64,000 bases of DNA from CBDDFQ01 sp965227035 (GTDB lineage Bacteria > Pseudomonadota > Gammaproteobacteria > Burkholderiales > Burkholderiaceae_C). Below are positions 35,774-45,058 of the stretch, in pieces; within the stretch, counting starts at the first letter, position 1; each line of letters opens with the position of its first letter. Under the pieces are notes generated by a model, which saw nothing but the letters and a program-made list of their open reading frames with translations, was not told the DNA's origin and searched no databases. The stretch is from the NCBI GenBank assembly GCA_965227035.1, contig OZ245724.1, positions 2,914,001-2,978,000 on the forward strand, in the 5' to 3' direction. The position numbers were made by a program, and so were the translations under genes.

Positions 35774-36817
35774 TCAGACAATCACCAGCGTCTTGCCCAT
35801 GGTGTCGCCGCGCATCAGTCGGGCGAACGCGTCGGGTGCATTCTCGATTCCCTCGGTGCGGTCTTCCGAGAAGATGAGCGAGCCGTCTTCGATCCACGAT
35901 CGCGCGGTGTTCTGCCATTCGCTCATCAGGTCGAAATGATCGAACACGACGAAGCCCATCACGGTCGCTCGCTTTGACACGATCTTCGCGATCGGCGGTC
36001 CGGCAACGATGTCCGACGAGTTGTACTGCGACATGTCGCCAAGCAAAGCGACGCGTCCGCGCATGGCCAGATGATCCATAGCCGTCGAGAAGGCCGCGCC
36101 CGAATCGTTCGATACCAGTGCGTTGATTCCGTTCGGGCACGCCTGGCTCAACGCATCGGAAAAATCTTTCGAGCCCCGAATGACTGCGGCGTCGTAGCCA
36201 ATGCTCAATGCATGTTCGGCCTTGACCTCGTTGCCCACGATTGCCACGGCTCGCGCTCCATGTCGACGCGCAATTTGCCCGATGACGGAGCCCACTGCAC
36301 CGGTCGCCGCGAACACCGCGACAGTCTCGCCTTCGCGGGGTTTGAGGCAGCGGCTCATCAGTGCGTATGCGGTGAGACCGGGCATGCCGAGCACGCCCAG
36401 CCATGCGGTCGCAGGCACCTTGTCCGATGGATGAATCTTGTGGGCGGTGGGTGCGAGGATCGCGCCAAGACCTTCGTCTTGCGGAGCGTCGCCATTCGCA
36501 ACCGAATAGGCTCGCCATCCGCCGCGGGTCAACACCGTGTCGCCAGCCTGGAAGTCCGCATGCAGCGACTCTTCGACGACTCCCACGACATCTCCGGGCA
36601 TCACTTGACCGACGCTCACTGCGCCCGACATGTGGCGGCCCTGAATCGCGCTGGCCATGTACGGGTCCAGCGATATCGCGAGCGTGCGAACCAGCATCTG
36701 CCCCGGTTCGATAGACGGTATTTCAGCGTCTGCCAGTTCGAAGTCGGACGCCTGGGCAAGTGCTTGCGGCCTGCGCGCAAGCACGATGCATGTGTTGACG
36801 ACCTGCGTGTCAGGCAC
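35774..36817 (-). CDS. Zinc-free NADP-dependent medium-chain oxidoreductase
   Basis: 347 aa MDR-family enzyme of the leukotriene B4 dehydrogenase / curcumin reductase kind. Visible: ISLDPYMASAIQG, LGVLGMPGLTAYALM, and the dinucleotide motif VFAATGAVGSVIGQIARRHG. No zinc cysteines are present. Such enzymes reduce enone double bonds or quinones. The start overlaps the livF stop by 8 bases, so it is the last gene of the transporter operon and probably acts on the imported compound. Confidence 0.88.
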   Translation of the reverse strand: MPDTQVVNTCIVLARRPQALAQASDFELADAEIPSIEPGQMLVRTLAISLDPYMASAIQGRHMSGAVSVGQVMPGDVVGVVEESLHADFQAGDTVLTRGGWRAYSVANGDAPQDEGLGAILAPTAHKIHPSDKVPATAWLGVLGMPGLTAYALMSRCLKPREGETVAVFAATGAVGSVIGQIARRHGARAVAIVGNEVKAEHALSIGYDAAVIRGSKDFSDALSQACPNGINALVSNDSGAAFSTAMDHLAMRGRVALLGDMSQYNSSDIVAGPPIAKIVSKRATVMGFVVFDHFDLMSEWQNTARSWIEDGSLIFSEDRTEGIENAPDAFARLMRGDTMGKTLVIV

Positions 36818-37517
36818 CCAGATACGCCTCGCGAATCCGAGGGTGATCCATCAGCTCCGATGCTTTTCCGGTCAGCACGATGTGCCCGTGTTCCAGCACA
36901 TACGCACGCGACGCGACCGACAAGGCCATCGAGGTGTTCTGCTCGACGATGAGCATCGTCAGGTTCATGCTGTTGATGTTCGCAAGCTGCGCATACACCT
37001 CTTCGGACAGACGCGGCGCGAGCCCCAACGACGGCTCGTCGAGCAGCAGCACCTTGGGGCGAGACATCAGCGCGCGGCCGATGGCGAGCATCTGCTGCTC
37101 TCCGCCGGATAGCGACCAGCCCAGTTGCGTACGACGCTCTTTCAGACGCGGGAAAAGGGTGAACACTCGATCGAGATCGGCATCCATCGATTCGCGAATT
37201 TTTTTCCAGGCAGCGGTCGCGACTTGCAAATTCTCCAGCACGGTGAGTCCCGGAAAAATTCTCCGCCTCTCCGGTGCGTGCGCAAGCCCGTTGCGAACCC
37301 GCTGCTCTGCAGCGATGCCGGCCATGTCCTTGCCTTCGAGAGACACCAAGCCGCTCTTGGGTTTGACCAATCCGGAAATCGTACGGAGAAGAGTTGTCTT
37401 TCCAGCACCGTTGGATCCGAGCAGCGCCACGCATTCGCCGGCATTCACTTCGATGTTCACGTCGTCGAGCGCCTGCACGGCGCCGTAACTCACGCAAAGC
37501 TTTTCACACTTCAGCAT
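36810..37517 (-). CDS. livF: Branched-chain amino-acid-type ABC transporter ATPase
   Basis: 235 aa from MLKCEKLCVSYG; the start lies inside the last 14 bases of livG. Walker A LLGSNGAGKTTLLRTI, signature SLSGGEQQMLAIGRALM, Walker B LLLDEPSLGLAPRL. LivF-type length and TMLIVEQNTSMAL support the name at family level. The substrate may be an aromatic or other organic acid rather than an amino acid, given the catabolic context. Confidence 0.9.
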   Translation of the reverse strand: MLKCEKLCVSYGAVQALDDVNIEVNAGECVALLGSNGAGKTTLLRTISGLVKPKSGLVSLEGKDMAGIAAEQRVRNGLAHAPERRRIFPGLTVLENLQVATAAWKKIRESMDADLDRVFTLFPRLKERRTQLGWSLSGGEQQMLAIGRALMSRPKVLLLDEPSLGLAPRLSEEVYAQLANINSMNLTMLIVEQNTSMALSVASRAYVLEHGHIVLTGKASELMDHPRIREAYLGA

Positions 37518-38313
37518 GCGCGGCCTTTCTGCGTCCCAGATACGCTTCGATGACCGCTTCGTTGCTCCGCACTTCAGCGGGCAATCCCGACGCGATGAGT
37601 TGACCGAAGTTGAGCACCGCGATCGAGTCGGCCAATCGCATGACAAGCCCCATGTTGTGTTCGATAAGAAGAATGCTGAGACCTTTCGAGCGCAGGTTCG
37701 ACACGTATCCAATGAGCTCTTCCACCTCGCCCGAATTCAATCCGGCGGCGGGTTCGTCCAGCATCAGCACCTTGGGCTCGAGGATGAGCGCACGTGCGAT
37801 TTCGATTTTTCTTTGCTTGCCATAAGGAAGCTCGCGCACTTCGCGCTCTGCGTCGTTGGCAAGACCGAGACCTTCGAGCAGTTGCATCGCACGCTCTCTG
37901 GTCGCGCGCTCTTCGCTCCTGAAAGTGGGGCTTCGAAATATCGAGCCGACAAAGCCTGCAGTGAAGCGGGCGTTAGCGCCGACCAGAACATTTTCGAGAA
38001 CCGACAGTCGCGTGAACAGACGGCCGTTCTGAAATGTTCTGACGAGACCTGACGCTGCCACCTTGTGCGCAGGCAGTCCGCTGAGATCCTGGCCGTTCAA
38101 AGTGATCTCACCGGCCGTCGGCGCGATCACACCTGCGAGCAGATTCACGGTGGTGCTCTTGCCTGCGCCGTTCGGCCCGATCAGCGCCAGCAGCTTGCCG
38201 TTTTGCACGGTCAAATCGAGCTTGTCCACTGCCTGCAATCCGCCGAAGTGATGCGACAGACCGCGAACCACCAGCACGTCGTTAGCAGAATTCATCGTTT
38301 GCGATTCAGCCAT
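37504..38313 (-). CDS. livG: Branched-chain amino-acid-type ABC transporter ATPase
   Basis: About 269 aa. ATG at 38313 has AAGGT 8 bases ahead and overlaps the livM stop; a GTG two codons earlier is the alternative. Walker A IGPNGAGKSTTVNLL, signature ELPYGKQRKIEIARAL, Walker B VLMLDEPAAGLNSGEVEEL. The PYGKQR signature and the insertion before it are typical of LivG. Confidence 0.9.
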   Translation of the reverse strand: MAESQTMNSANDVLVVRGLSHHFGGLQAVDKLDLTVQNGKLLALIGPNGAGKSTTVNLLAGVIAPTAGEITLNGQDLSGLPAHKVAASGLVRTFQNGRLFTRLSVLENVLVGANARFTAGFVGSIFRSPTFRSEERATRERAMQLLEGLGLANDAEREVRELPYGKQRKIEIARALILEPKVLMLDEPAAGLNSGEVEELIGYVSNLRSKGLSILLIEHNMGLVMRLADSIAVLNFGQLIASGLPAEVRSNEAVIEAYLGRRKAAHAEV

Positions 38314-39271
38314 GACCACCTACCTTGGCTGCCGCGGCGGGCGTCTTCTTGCCCATCCATTTGCGAATCTGCCCGGCAATGCCTTGCGGCATGAACACCA
38401 GGATCAACAGCACACAGACACCGAACACCGCCATGTAGGCATCGCCCAGGAAGCGCAACCACTCGGGCGCAAAACTGAGGATGACCGATCCGAGGATCGC
38501 GCCGGCAATCGACACTTCGCCTCCTGCAATCAGCATCACGAGAATGGTGATCGAACGGGCGAGATCGAAATCGCCAGGCGAGAGGAAATGTGCGTAGTGA
38601 GCGTAGAGAGCGCCGCTCAATCCGCCGAGCGCACTGGCGATGACGAACGCGATGACCTTGGTACGGACCACCGGCACGCTGGAAGTGCCGCAAGCGATTT
38701 CATCATCGCGAACCGCAATCATGGCGCGGCCGTAGCGCGAGTGCCGAAGCAAATACGCGAGCAATGCGACAACTGCAAGGAATACGAGCGACAGGTAGTA
38801 GTAGCCGATGTCGGTCTGGATTTCCTTGCCCAAAATGAACACGCCCGGAATGCTGCTGATGCCGTCGCTGCCGCCGGTCACGTCGGTCCAGTTCTTGGCG
38901 ATGATTTCTGCGGTGACGTTGAGGCCCACCGTCGCGAGCGCGAGGTAGTGTCCTCGCAATCGAAGCATCGGCACTGCAATGATCAACGCGACAAGCGCGG
39001 CGCCCAGAATTCCGATCGGCATTGCAATCCAGAAACTCAAACCGTATTTCACGGCGAGTACCGCAGAGGTGTAGCCGCCGATGCCCATGAAAGCGGCTTG
39101 CCCCAACTGGATCAATCCGGCCCATCCGAACGCAATACACAGGCCCACCACCGCCACTGCCGACTGCAGTGCCAGCACCATGATTCGAAGGTTGTAGTCG
39201 GAGATCGCGAAAGGCGCGGCGAGCGAGACGATCAGGCAAGCCAGCGCTATCAGTAAATTCTTCACTGTCAT
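38306..39271 (-). CDS. livM: Branched-chain amino-acid-type ABC transporter permease
   Basis: 321 aa, about nine to ten membrane segments. Family features: FGWAGLIQLGQAAFMGIGGY and VRDDEIACGTSSVPVVRTKV, with ASALGGLSGALYAHYAHFLSPGDF split over the cytoplasmic coupling region. It pairs with LivH as the second permease. Confidence 0.9.
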   Translation of the reverse strand: MTVKNLLIALACLIVSLAAPFAISDYNLRIMVLALQSAVAVVGLCIAFGWAGLIQLGQAAFMGIGGYTSAVLAVKYGLSFWIAMPIGILGAALVALIIAVPMLRLRGHYLALATVGLNVTAEIIAKNWTDVTGGSDGISSIPGVFILGKEIQTDIGYYYLSLVFLAVVALLAYLLRHSRYGRAMIAVRDDEIACGTSSVPVVRTKVIAFVIASALGGLSGALYAHYAHFLSPGDFDLARSITILVMLIAGGEVSIAGAILGSVILSFAPEWLRFLGDAYMAVFGVCVLLILVFMPQGIAGQIRKWMGKKTPAAAAKVGGHG

Positions 39272-39287
39272 AAGTCGTGCAGCGTCC

Positions 39288-40163
39288 TCAAGCTCGGTCG
39301 GAGATGCGCTCGCCGAAGAGTCCTTGCGGGCGCACGAGAAGGAAGAGGAACATCATCGCGAAGACGAGCGCGTCTTTGTAGGCAGACGATATGTAGGCGG
39401 CTCCGAGAATCTCGACGAGTCCGACAAATATGCCGCCGATGATCGCGCCGGGAACACTCCCGAATCCGCCGATGATGGCTGCTGCGAATGCCTTCAGGCC
39501 CACCCCATCGCCGATGCCGACTTCGATGAACCACATCGGGCCTACAAGCAGGCCCGCGATACCTGCGAGCACACACACGAGAATCCAGGTGAGGCTGTAC
39601 AAGCGGATCACGCGAATGCCCATCAAACGGGCGGCTTCGGCGTCTTGTGCAAGCGCGCGGAACTGGCTTCCCAGCGACGATTTATAGAGCAGCAGATACA
39701 CCGCAAGAATCAGCACGCCGGCCACTGCAATCACGTACAGCGAATGCGTTGGCACCGTCGTTCCTGCGAAAGTCAGGGTTGCACTTCCGACCGGCGACTT
39801 GGTGCTGATCGGCTGCGATCCCCAGATGAGTTGCGCCACGTTCTGGATCGTGATGCCGATAGCCACTGTCCCGATGATGATGGTGAGTGCCGGCTGCTTT
39901 CGTAGCGGCATGAACACCCCCACGAAGAACATCAGCCCGACTATCGCCATGCCCACGAACACCATGAGATAGGCACCCGTGAAGCTCATACCGCTGAACA
40001 CCAGCGAGCTTGCGCCCATCAGTGCACCGACGGTGACGAGTTGGCCGGTCGCGAAGTTCACGACCCCGGTCGACTCGTATGCAATTTCAAAGGACAGTGC
40101 GACGACTGCGTAGATGCAGCCAATGGCGATCGCGTTGATGACAAGCTGGATAAGTTGCGCCAT
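39288..40163 (-). CDS. livH: Branched-chain amino-acid-type ABC transporter permease
   Basis: 291 aa, eight or so membrane segments. LivH features: GCIYAVVALSFEIAYESTGV, VNFATGQLVTVGALMG, LAQDAEAARLMGIRVIRLYS and AFAAAIIGGFGSVPGAIIGG. It is followed by livM 16 bases later. Confidence 0.9.
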   Translation of the reverse strand: MAQLIQLVINAIAIGCIYAVVALSFEIAYESTGVVNFATGQLVTVGALMGASSLVFSGMSFTGAYLMVFVGMAIVGLMFFVGVFMPLRKQPALTIIIGTVAIGITIQNVAQLIWGSQPISTKSPVGSATLTFAGTTVPTHSLYVIAVAGVLILAVYLLLYKSSLGSQFRALAQDAEAARLMGIRVIRLYSLTWILVCVLAGIAGLLVGPMWFIEVGIGDGVGLKAFAAAIIGGFGSVPGAIIGGIFVGLVEILGAAYISSAYKDALVFAMMFLFLLVRPQGLFGERISDRA

Positions 40164-40203
40164 GTGCTGCTGTGTTCCTCTACGTTCTTAAACGACGCGC
40201 GTC

Positions 40204-41367
40204 TTACTTGCCGCCCTTCGGATACATCGCGATGCCTTCGGTTTCCTTCGAGCCCGGCTTGAAGACCGCAACTGCCACGCTGTGAGCCATGTTGCCGCTG
40301 GCGTCTGCCGTGTAGACACGAGCCACGCCTTTGTAGTCTTTCACCGAAGCCAGATATGCGCGAAGCTTTTCAGCATCGGGTCCCACCTTGCGCAGACCTG
40401 CCGCAACCATCATGGCGCCGTCGTAGTACGCAGCCGCGAAAGAATCGGGGCGACGCTTGTAGGCAATCACGTAACGACGAACCCACTCGGCGCTCGCGGG
40501 GCTGACCGCATCGCCGAGCAGCGTGTCGGTCGCGACATACACGCCCTTCAGATCGTCCACGTCGAGCAGTTCGAGCGTTGCAGGCGACACCATGCCGGGC
40601 GATGCCATGACCGGCAGATCGATGCCCAGGCTCTTGCGCTGCTTCATGATGAGCGCGCCGTCGCGGTTGTAGTTGTAGGTGACCAGAACGTCGGCACCCT
40701 TGTTCTTCGCGCTCAGGAGCTGAGCCGAGAAATCGTTGTCGCGAGCGTTGTAGGGCTCTTTGGCAGCAAGCGTGATGCCTTGCTTGGCAAGAAACGCTTC
40801 CAGCGCGTTCACTGCGCCGGTGCCGTAATCGTCCTGCGTGTACAACACGCCGGGTTTTTTCTTTTTGAGCGCTTCGGTAATACCGTAAGCCATCGCGCCT
40901 GCGCCGATGCCGTCCGACGGACGCACCCGGAAAATATAGGGGTTCTTGCGTTCTTCGATCGACACCGCGCCGCCGCCGGTCATCGTCGGAATCTTCGCTT
41001 TCAACACTTCAGGCTCCGTTGCCAGCACCTGCGTGGACAGGCTCGAGGTGAAGATGAAGGGGGGGTTGTATTGCTTGACCAGCTTCACGTACGCGTTCAC
41101 TGCCGCGCCGTTGTTGGCTTGGGAGTCTTCGAATGCGATCTTCAGCTTCTTGCCGTTGATGCCGCCCGATGCGTTGATGTCCGCTTCGGCCATCTGAAGC
41201 GCCTGGTACCAGGGCAAGCCGGCACCAGCAAATGCGCCGGTGATCATCGCGACCGCGCCGATCACGATTTCGCCCTTGTCCTGGGCCATGGCGGGAATGC
41301 CGATCAGCGAGCCGATTGCCGCAGCGGCAATAGCGCGGACGGTGTGACGTTTCGAGAACTGAGTCAT
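40204..41367 (-). CDS. Periplasmic substrate-binding protein of a Liv-type ABC transporter
   Basis: 387 aa from MTQFSKRHTVRA; an open frame extends upstream but is not signal-like. Signal peptide cut near IPAMA-QDKG. Leu/Ile/Val-binding fold: IVIGAVAMITGAFAGAGLPW, SGGINGKKLKIAFEDSQANN, PFIFTSSLSTQVLATEPEVL, RVRPSDGIGAGAMAYGI. It is the first gene of the transporter operon. Its ligand cannot be told; the operon neighbour is an NADPH enone reductase. Confidence 0.9.
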   Translation of the reverse strand: MTQFSKRHTVRAIAAAAIGSLIGIPAMAQDKGEIVIGAVAMITGAFAGAGLPWYQALQMAEADINASGGINGKKLKIAFEDSQANNGAAVNAYVKLVKQYNPPFIFTSSLSTQVLATEPEVLKAKIPTMTGGGAVSIEERKNPYIFRVRPSDGIGAGAMAYGITEALKKKKPGVLYTQDDYGTGAVNALEAFLAKQGITLAAKEPYNARDNDFSAQLLSAKNKGADVLVTYNYNRDGALIMKQRKSLGIDLPVMASPGMVSPATLELLDVDDLKGVYVATDTLLGDAVSPASAEWVRRYVIAYKRRPDSFAAAYYDGAMMVAAGLRKVGPDAEKLRAYLASVKDYKGVARVYTADASGNMAHSVAVAVFKPGSKETEGIAMYPKGGK

Positions 41368-41465
41368 TGCGAATCTCCAGTTGATCCAGTGAAATATCGG
41401 GGACCATCGACCTGATGGCAGCGTTTCGCCCGCGGGCCAATCGCCTGGAGGAATGTTAGGTGCAT

Positions 41466-41490
41466 CGACTGGCACGCAATATTCCAGTCG
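41466..41490. promoter_or_regulatory. 25-base interrupted palindrome upstream of the transporter operon
   Basis: CGACTGG (41466-41472) and CCAGTCG (41484-41490) are perfectly inverted with 11 bases between, about 100 bases upstream of the binding-protein start. The spacing suits a dimeric regulator such as IclR or LysR. The whole 295-base gap 41368-41662 holds no gene. Confidence 0.35.
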
Positions 41491-41619
41491 AGGTTCTATC
41501 CGCTACACGGATACAAGGGTTTTCGAGGTGCACTGCGGCGCCGGATTGGCCGCGAACGCCGAGGTTTTTCCTGGAGCGACTAAAACCGCTCCGGCAAGCA
41601 AACATCCACAAATCCATCC

Positions 41620-41648
41620 ATTTCCATCCATTTATTGCGGATGGAAAT
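41620..41648. repeat. 10-bp inverted repeat just after the ychF stop
   Basis: ATTTCCATCC (41620-41629) pairs with GGATGGAAAT (41639-41648), loop 9 bases, starting 14 bases after the ychF stop on the minus strand. CCATCCATTT words also repeat nearby. It could end or protect the ychF transcript; there is no U-tract. Confidence 0.5.
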
Positions 41649-41662
41649 TCGCAGTTGGCGCT

Positions 41663-42757
41663 CTAGACGTTGAACAGGAAGTTCATCACATCGCCGTCCT
41701 TGACGATGTACTCCTTGCCTTCGCTGCGCATCTTGCCGGCGTCTTTCGCGCCCTGCTCGCCCTTGTACGAGATGTAGTCGTCGAAGGCGATGGTTTGCGC
41801 GCGGATGAAGCCGCGTTCGAAATCGGTGTGGATCACGCCTGCCGCTTGTGGGCCGGTCGCGCCGATCGCCACTGTCCAGGCGCGAACTTCCTTCACGCCT
41901 GCGGTGAAGTAGGTTTGCAGACCCAGCAGTTTGAAAGCCGCGCGAATCAGACGATTCAACCCCGGCTCTTCCTGCCCGATCTCGGCAAGGAACATGGCCT
42001 TGTCTTCATCGCTCATGTCGGCCATGTCGGCTTCCATCTTGGCGCAGATTGCCACCACCGGCGCGTTCTGTCCGGCCGCGTATTCCTTGAGGCGATCGAG
42101 GAAAGGGTTGTTGTCGAAACCGTCTTCGGCCACGTTGCCCACGAACATCGCGGGTTTGGCGGTAATCAGGCAGAGCGATTTGAGAAGAATCTGATCGTCC
42201 TTGCTGAATTCGATGCCGCGAACCGGCTTGCCCTGGTTCAACACGGCCTGGCATTGGCTCAGCACATTCACCAGCTTGGCGGCTTCCTTGTCGTTGCCCG
42301 ATTTGGCAGCCTTGGTGTAGCGGTTCAGGCTTTTCTCGACGGTCGACAGATCGGCCAGGCACAACTCGGTCTGGATCACTTCGATGTCGGAAATCGGATC
42401 GACCTTGCCAGCCACGTGAATCACGTTTTCGTCTTCGAAACAGCGAACCACGTTCACGATCGCATCGGTTTCGCGGATGTGCGCGAGGAACTGGTTGCCC
42501 AGGCCTTCGCCCTGGCTGGCACCTGCCACCAAGCCTGCAATATCGACGAATTCGACGATGGCGGGAACGACCTTTTCAGGTTTGACGATGGCTGCCAGCG
42601 AGGCCAGGCGCGGATCGGGCACTTCGACCACGCCCACGTTGGGCTCGATCGTGCAGAAGGGGTAGTTTTCGGCGGCAATACCCGCCTTGGTCAGCGCATT
42701 GAAAAGGGTGGACTTGCCGACGTTGGGCAGGCCCACGATGCCACATTGGAGGCTCAT
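41663..42757 (-). CDS. ychF: Ribosome-binding ATPase of the Obg/YchF family
   Basis: 364 aa, full length. G1 motif GLPNVGKSTLFNALTKAG, G3 VDIAGLVAGASQGEGLG, and NVAE (FVGNVAEDG) in place of NKxD, the change that makes YchF prefer ATP. The C-terminal TGS domain ends with KEYIVKDGDVMNFLFNV. It is a negative regulator of stress responses in known species. Single-gene unit on the minus strand. Confidence 0.95.
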   Translation of the reverse strand: MSLQCGIVGLPNVGKSTLFNALTKAGIAAENYPFCTIEPNVGVVEVPDPRLASLAAIVKPEKVVPAIVEFVDIAGLVAGASQGEGLGNQFLAHIRETDAIVNVVRCFEDENVIHVAGKVDPISDIEVIQTELCLADLSTVEKSLNRYTKAAKSGNDKEAAKLVNVLSQCQAVLNQGKPVRGIEFSKDDQILLKSLCLITAKPAMFVGNVAEDGFDNNPFLDRLKEYAAGQNAPVVAICAKMEADMADMSDEDKAMFLAEIGQEEPGLNRLIRAAFKLLGLQTYFTAGVKEVRAWTVAIGATGPQAAGVIHTDFERGFIRAQTIAFDDYISYKGEQGAKDAGKMRSEGKEYIVKDGDVMNFLFNV

Positions 42758-42849
42758 GTAAGGCTTTCAGAACAGCTTGGGGAAATCTCTTGGATTCGAG
42801 GTCACGGGACATCTGCGACGCCCGGGGATGCCAGATTTTAAAGGGTGCC

Positions 42850-43767
42850 TCAAAAAGCAATGGTCGCGCCGGCCTTTGCACCTTTTTTAAGCAGAAAATC
42901 CACGCCCTTCATGACCACCGAATTCATGCCGAAGCTCACCGCGCCATCCAGCCGGGAATCGCCTCCCCGGTACCCGGCCAGTGTGGCGTTGGGCTCGGTC
43001 TGGCGCTCTGCCGTCGACTGGTCGATGTTCGGGATTTCGCAGCGAGGGCAGGGTTTGACCATGCGAAGCGTCGCTATGCCCTGCCCGGTCGCGATGTTCA
43101 GCTCGTGCCAATGGTCTTCGGCATGAGGCGCCATCGATTCGCCGGGGAACGACTCCACGACGATGTTCGGCCGGAATCGATCCATGCCTACCTTTTCGGC
43201 TCCTCGCTCGACCAGACGGTCGTTGAGCGAATCGAGCGCCGACTGCGAAATGACCAGCACGGCATAGCCGTCGCTGAATTGATTCGGCGCCTTGACGTCC
43301 CCAGTCCAGCGCTCGCTCGAGTAACGTTGGAAATCCGGATTGAAGCGCACCAAACGCAGGTTGCGCTCGGGCTTGCCCGATTCCGGCGGGCACAGAAACA
43401 TGCTGAACCAGCGCGCCGCCATGTCGCCCATGTCGTATGCCTCGACCTCGTCTTTCCAGACGGTCACTTTCACCGGTTTCTCAACAGCATTCAGTTCGAT
43501 ATGAAGCGCCAACATGCCGGGCGCCCTGAGCACCATGTCGCTCTGGCGGAGTTTCGGCTTGATGAGCGCCATTCGCGGGAACTGGCGCTGGGTGACAAAA
43601 CGCCCGTTCTCGTCGACCACCATCCAGGCCCGATCGAATTCGAGCCCGGTTTCGGTAAGCAACACCTCGTCCAGCTCGACGCCCCCACAGGATTTGACCG
43701 GATACACGAACAGGCGACTGATAACGACCGTCTCGTCGCCCAGGCTGGAGTCAAGAATCTCACCCAC
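42850..43767 (-). CDS. MOSC-domain protein (molybdenum cofactor sulfurase C-terminal type)
   Basis: About 305 aa. The frame is open to 43929, but that would overlap the divergent monooxygenase gene. A GTG at 43767 has AAAGGA at spacing 6 and leads quickly into VISRLFVYPVKSCGG, the usual MOSC-N start. The MOSC core holds the conserved cysteines MVKPCPRCEIPNID and RFRPNIVVESFPGE. Relatives (YcbX, mARC) act in N-hydroxylated base reduction with a molybdenum cofactor. No ferredoxin domain is fused at the C-terminus. Confidence 0.88.
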   Translation of the reverse strand: MGEILDSSLGDETVVISRLFVYPVKSCGGVELDEVLLTETGLEFDRAWMVVDENGRFVTQRQFPRMALIKPKLRQSDMVLRAPGMLALHIELNAVEKPVKVTVWKDEVEAYDMGDMAARWFSMFLCPPESGKPERNLRLVRFNPDFQRYSSERWTGDVKAPNQFSDGYAVLVISQSALDSLNDRLVERGAEKVGMDRFRPNIVVESFPGESMAPHAEDHWHELNIATGQGIATLRMVKPCPRCEIPNIDQSTAERQTEPNATLAGYRGGDSRLDGAVSFGMNSVVMKGVDFLLKKGAKAGATIAF

Positions 43768-43876
43768 CGCGTTTCCTTTAAAAGACACCGACTCATCGAC
43801 AGAACCGGATGAACGTATTGTCACTTCCTTACTGTTGTGTGCAAACAGTCCGCGACCGGCTTCATACAATGCCCTG

Positions 43877-45022
43877 ATGGCATCCATCCCTGACGTTTGT
43901 ATTCGTGGCGGCGGCGTCGTCGGCCGCACTTTGGCGTTGTTGCTGGCGCATCAGCGTCTGCGTGTGACCTTGGTCGCGCCCAAGTTTGTGCCGCCGGCCT
44001 CGCAATCGCCGAGCGGGCATTCGGATGTTCGGGCGTACGCGCTGAATCTGGCGTCGCGCAAATTGCTGGAATCGGTTCGCGCCTGGCCCGACGAAATGCA
44101 CGCCACTGCCGTGCGGGAAATGCAGGTTCATGGCGACAACGGTGGAGAAGTCCATTTCGCCACACACGATTCGGCGCTCGCGTGGATAGTCGATGTGCCC
44201 GCGCTCGAAGCGCGTCTGGCCGAGGCCGCGAAATTCCAGCCTTCGATCGAGGTTGTCAGCGGACACGCGCAGGATGCGCTAGATGGGCCGCATCGGAAGG
44301 CAAAGCTCACCGTGATTTGCGAAGGCAAGAGCAGTAGAACGCGCAACGAGTACGGGGTCGACTTCACGGTCACGCCGTATCGGCAGACCGCAATTGCAGC
44401 CCGCGTCGATTGCGAAGTACCTCATGGACAGATTGCCCGTCAATGGTTCGCGAACGGAGAAATCCTGGCGTTTTTGCCTTTATCGGGCGCCGAAGGGAAC
44501 TCGGTGGCGATTGTTTGGTCACTCAACCAGCAACACGCCGAGGAACTTCAGGCTCTCGACGACGAAGCGTTTCAGATGGCGCTCGAAACCGCGAGCAGCA
44601 ATGCCCTGGGCAAGTTGAAGATGAGTAGCGAGCGGGCCGCATGGCCGCTTCAGCTCTCGAAAGCCAATCGATGGGTTGGGCCGGGATGGGCATTGGCCGG
44701 CGACGCGGCGCACACGGTGCATCCGTTGGCGGGCCAGGGATTGAACCTGGGCCTGGCCGATGCTGCGGAATTAGCCCGCGTTCTGGCGGAAAAAGAAGAG
44801 TGGCGGTCGGTGGGTGACGAACGGTTGCTGAGGCGCTATGAGCGGGCAAGGCAGCCCGATATGCTGGCAATGATTGCAGCGACCGATGGTCTGCAGAAGT
44901 TGTTCGAACCGCAGCATGTGTGGATCAAATCGGCTCGCAATCTGGGAATGTCCGGATTCGAGAGAAGTGGAATGCTCAAGAGCTGGATCGCCAAACGGGC
45001 GATGGGCATTGGAGTGGATTGA
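43877..45022 (+). CDS. UbiH/VisC-family FAD-dependent monooxygenase
   Basis: 381 aa from MASIPDVCIRGGG. FAD-binding start CIRGGGVVGRTLALLLAHQ; second FAD motif WALAGDAAHTVHPLAGQGLN and LGLADAAELARVLAEK, the UbiH/COQ6 signature. The middle DG motif is seen as VICEGKSSRTRNEYG, with the usual GADG reading CEGKS. A role in ubiquinone ring hydroxylation is likely, but which position cannot be told. The next gene is dsbC, a neighbour also seen in other betaproteobacteria. Confidence 0.88.
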   Translation: MASIPDVCIRGGGVVGRTLALLLAHQRLRVTLVAPKFVPPASQSPSGHSDVRAYALNLASRKLLESVRAWPDEMHATAVREMQVHGDNGGEVHFATHDSALAWIVDVPALEARLAEAAKFQPSIEVVSGHAQDALDGPHRKAKLTVICEGKSSRTRNEYGVDFTVTPYRQTAIAARVDCEVPHGQIARQWFANGEILAFLPLSGAEGNSVAIVWSLNQQHAEELQALDDEAFQMALETASSNALGKLKMSSERAAWPLQLSKANRWVGPGWALAGDAAHTVHPLAGQGLNLGLADAAELARVLAEKEEWRSVGDERLLRRYERARQPDMLAMIAATDGLQKLFEPQHVWIKSARNLGMSGFERSGMLKSWIAKRAMGIGVD

Positions 45023-45058
45023 AATTTGCGCCCCTGAAAAGGCCACGGAAAGTACACG

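Noticed and set aside
43768..43929. Extension of the MOSC protein to an ATG at 43929 or 43887
   Set aside because: It would overlap the divergent monooxygenase start; the GTG at 43767 has AAAGGA and fits the family N-terminus.
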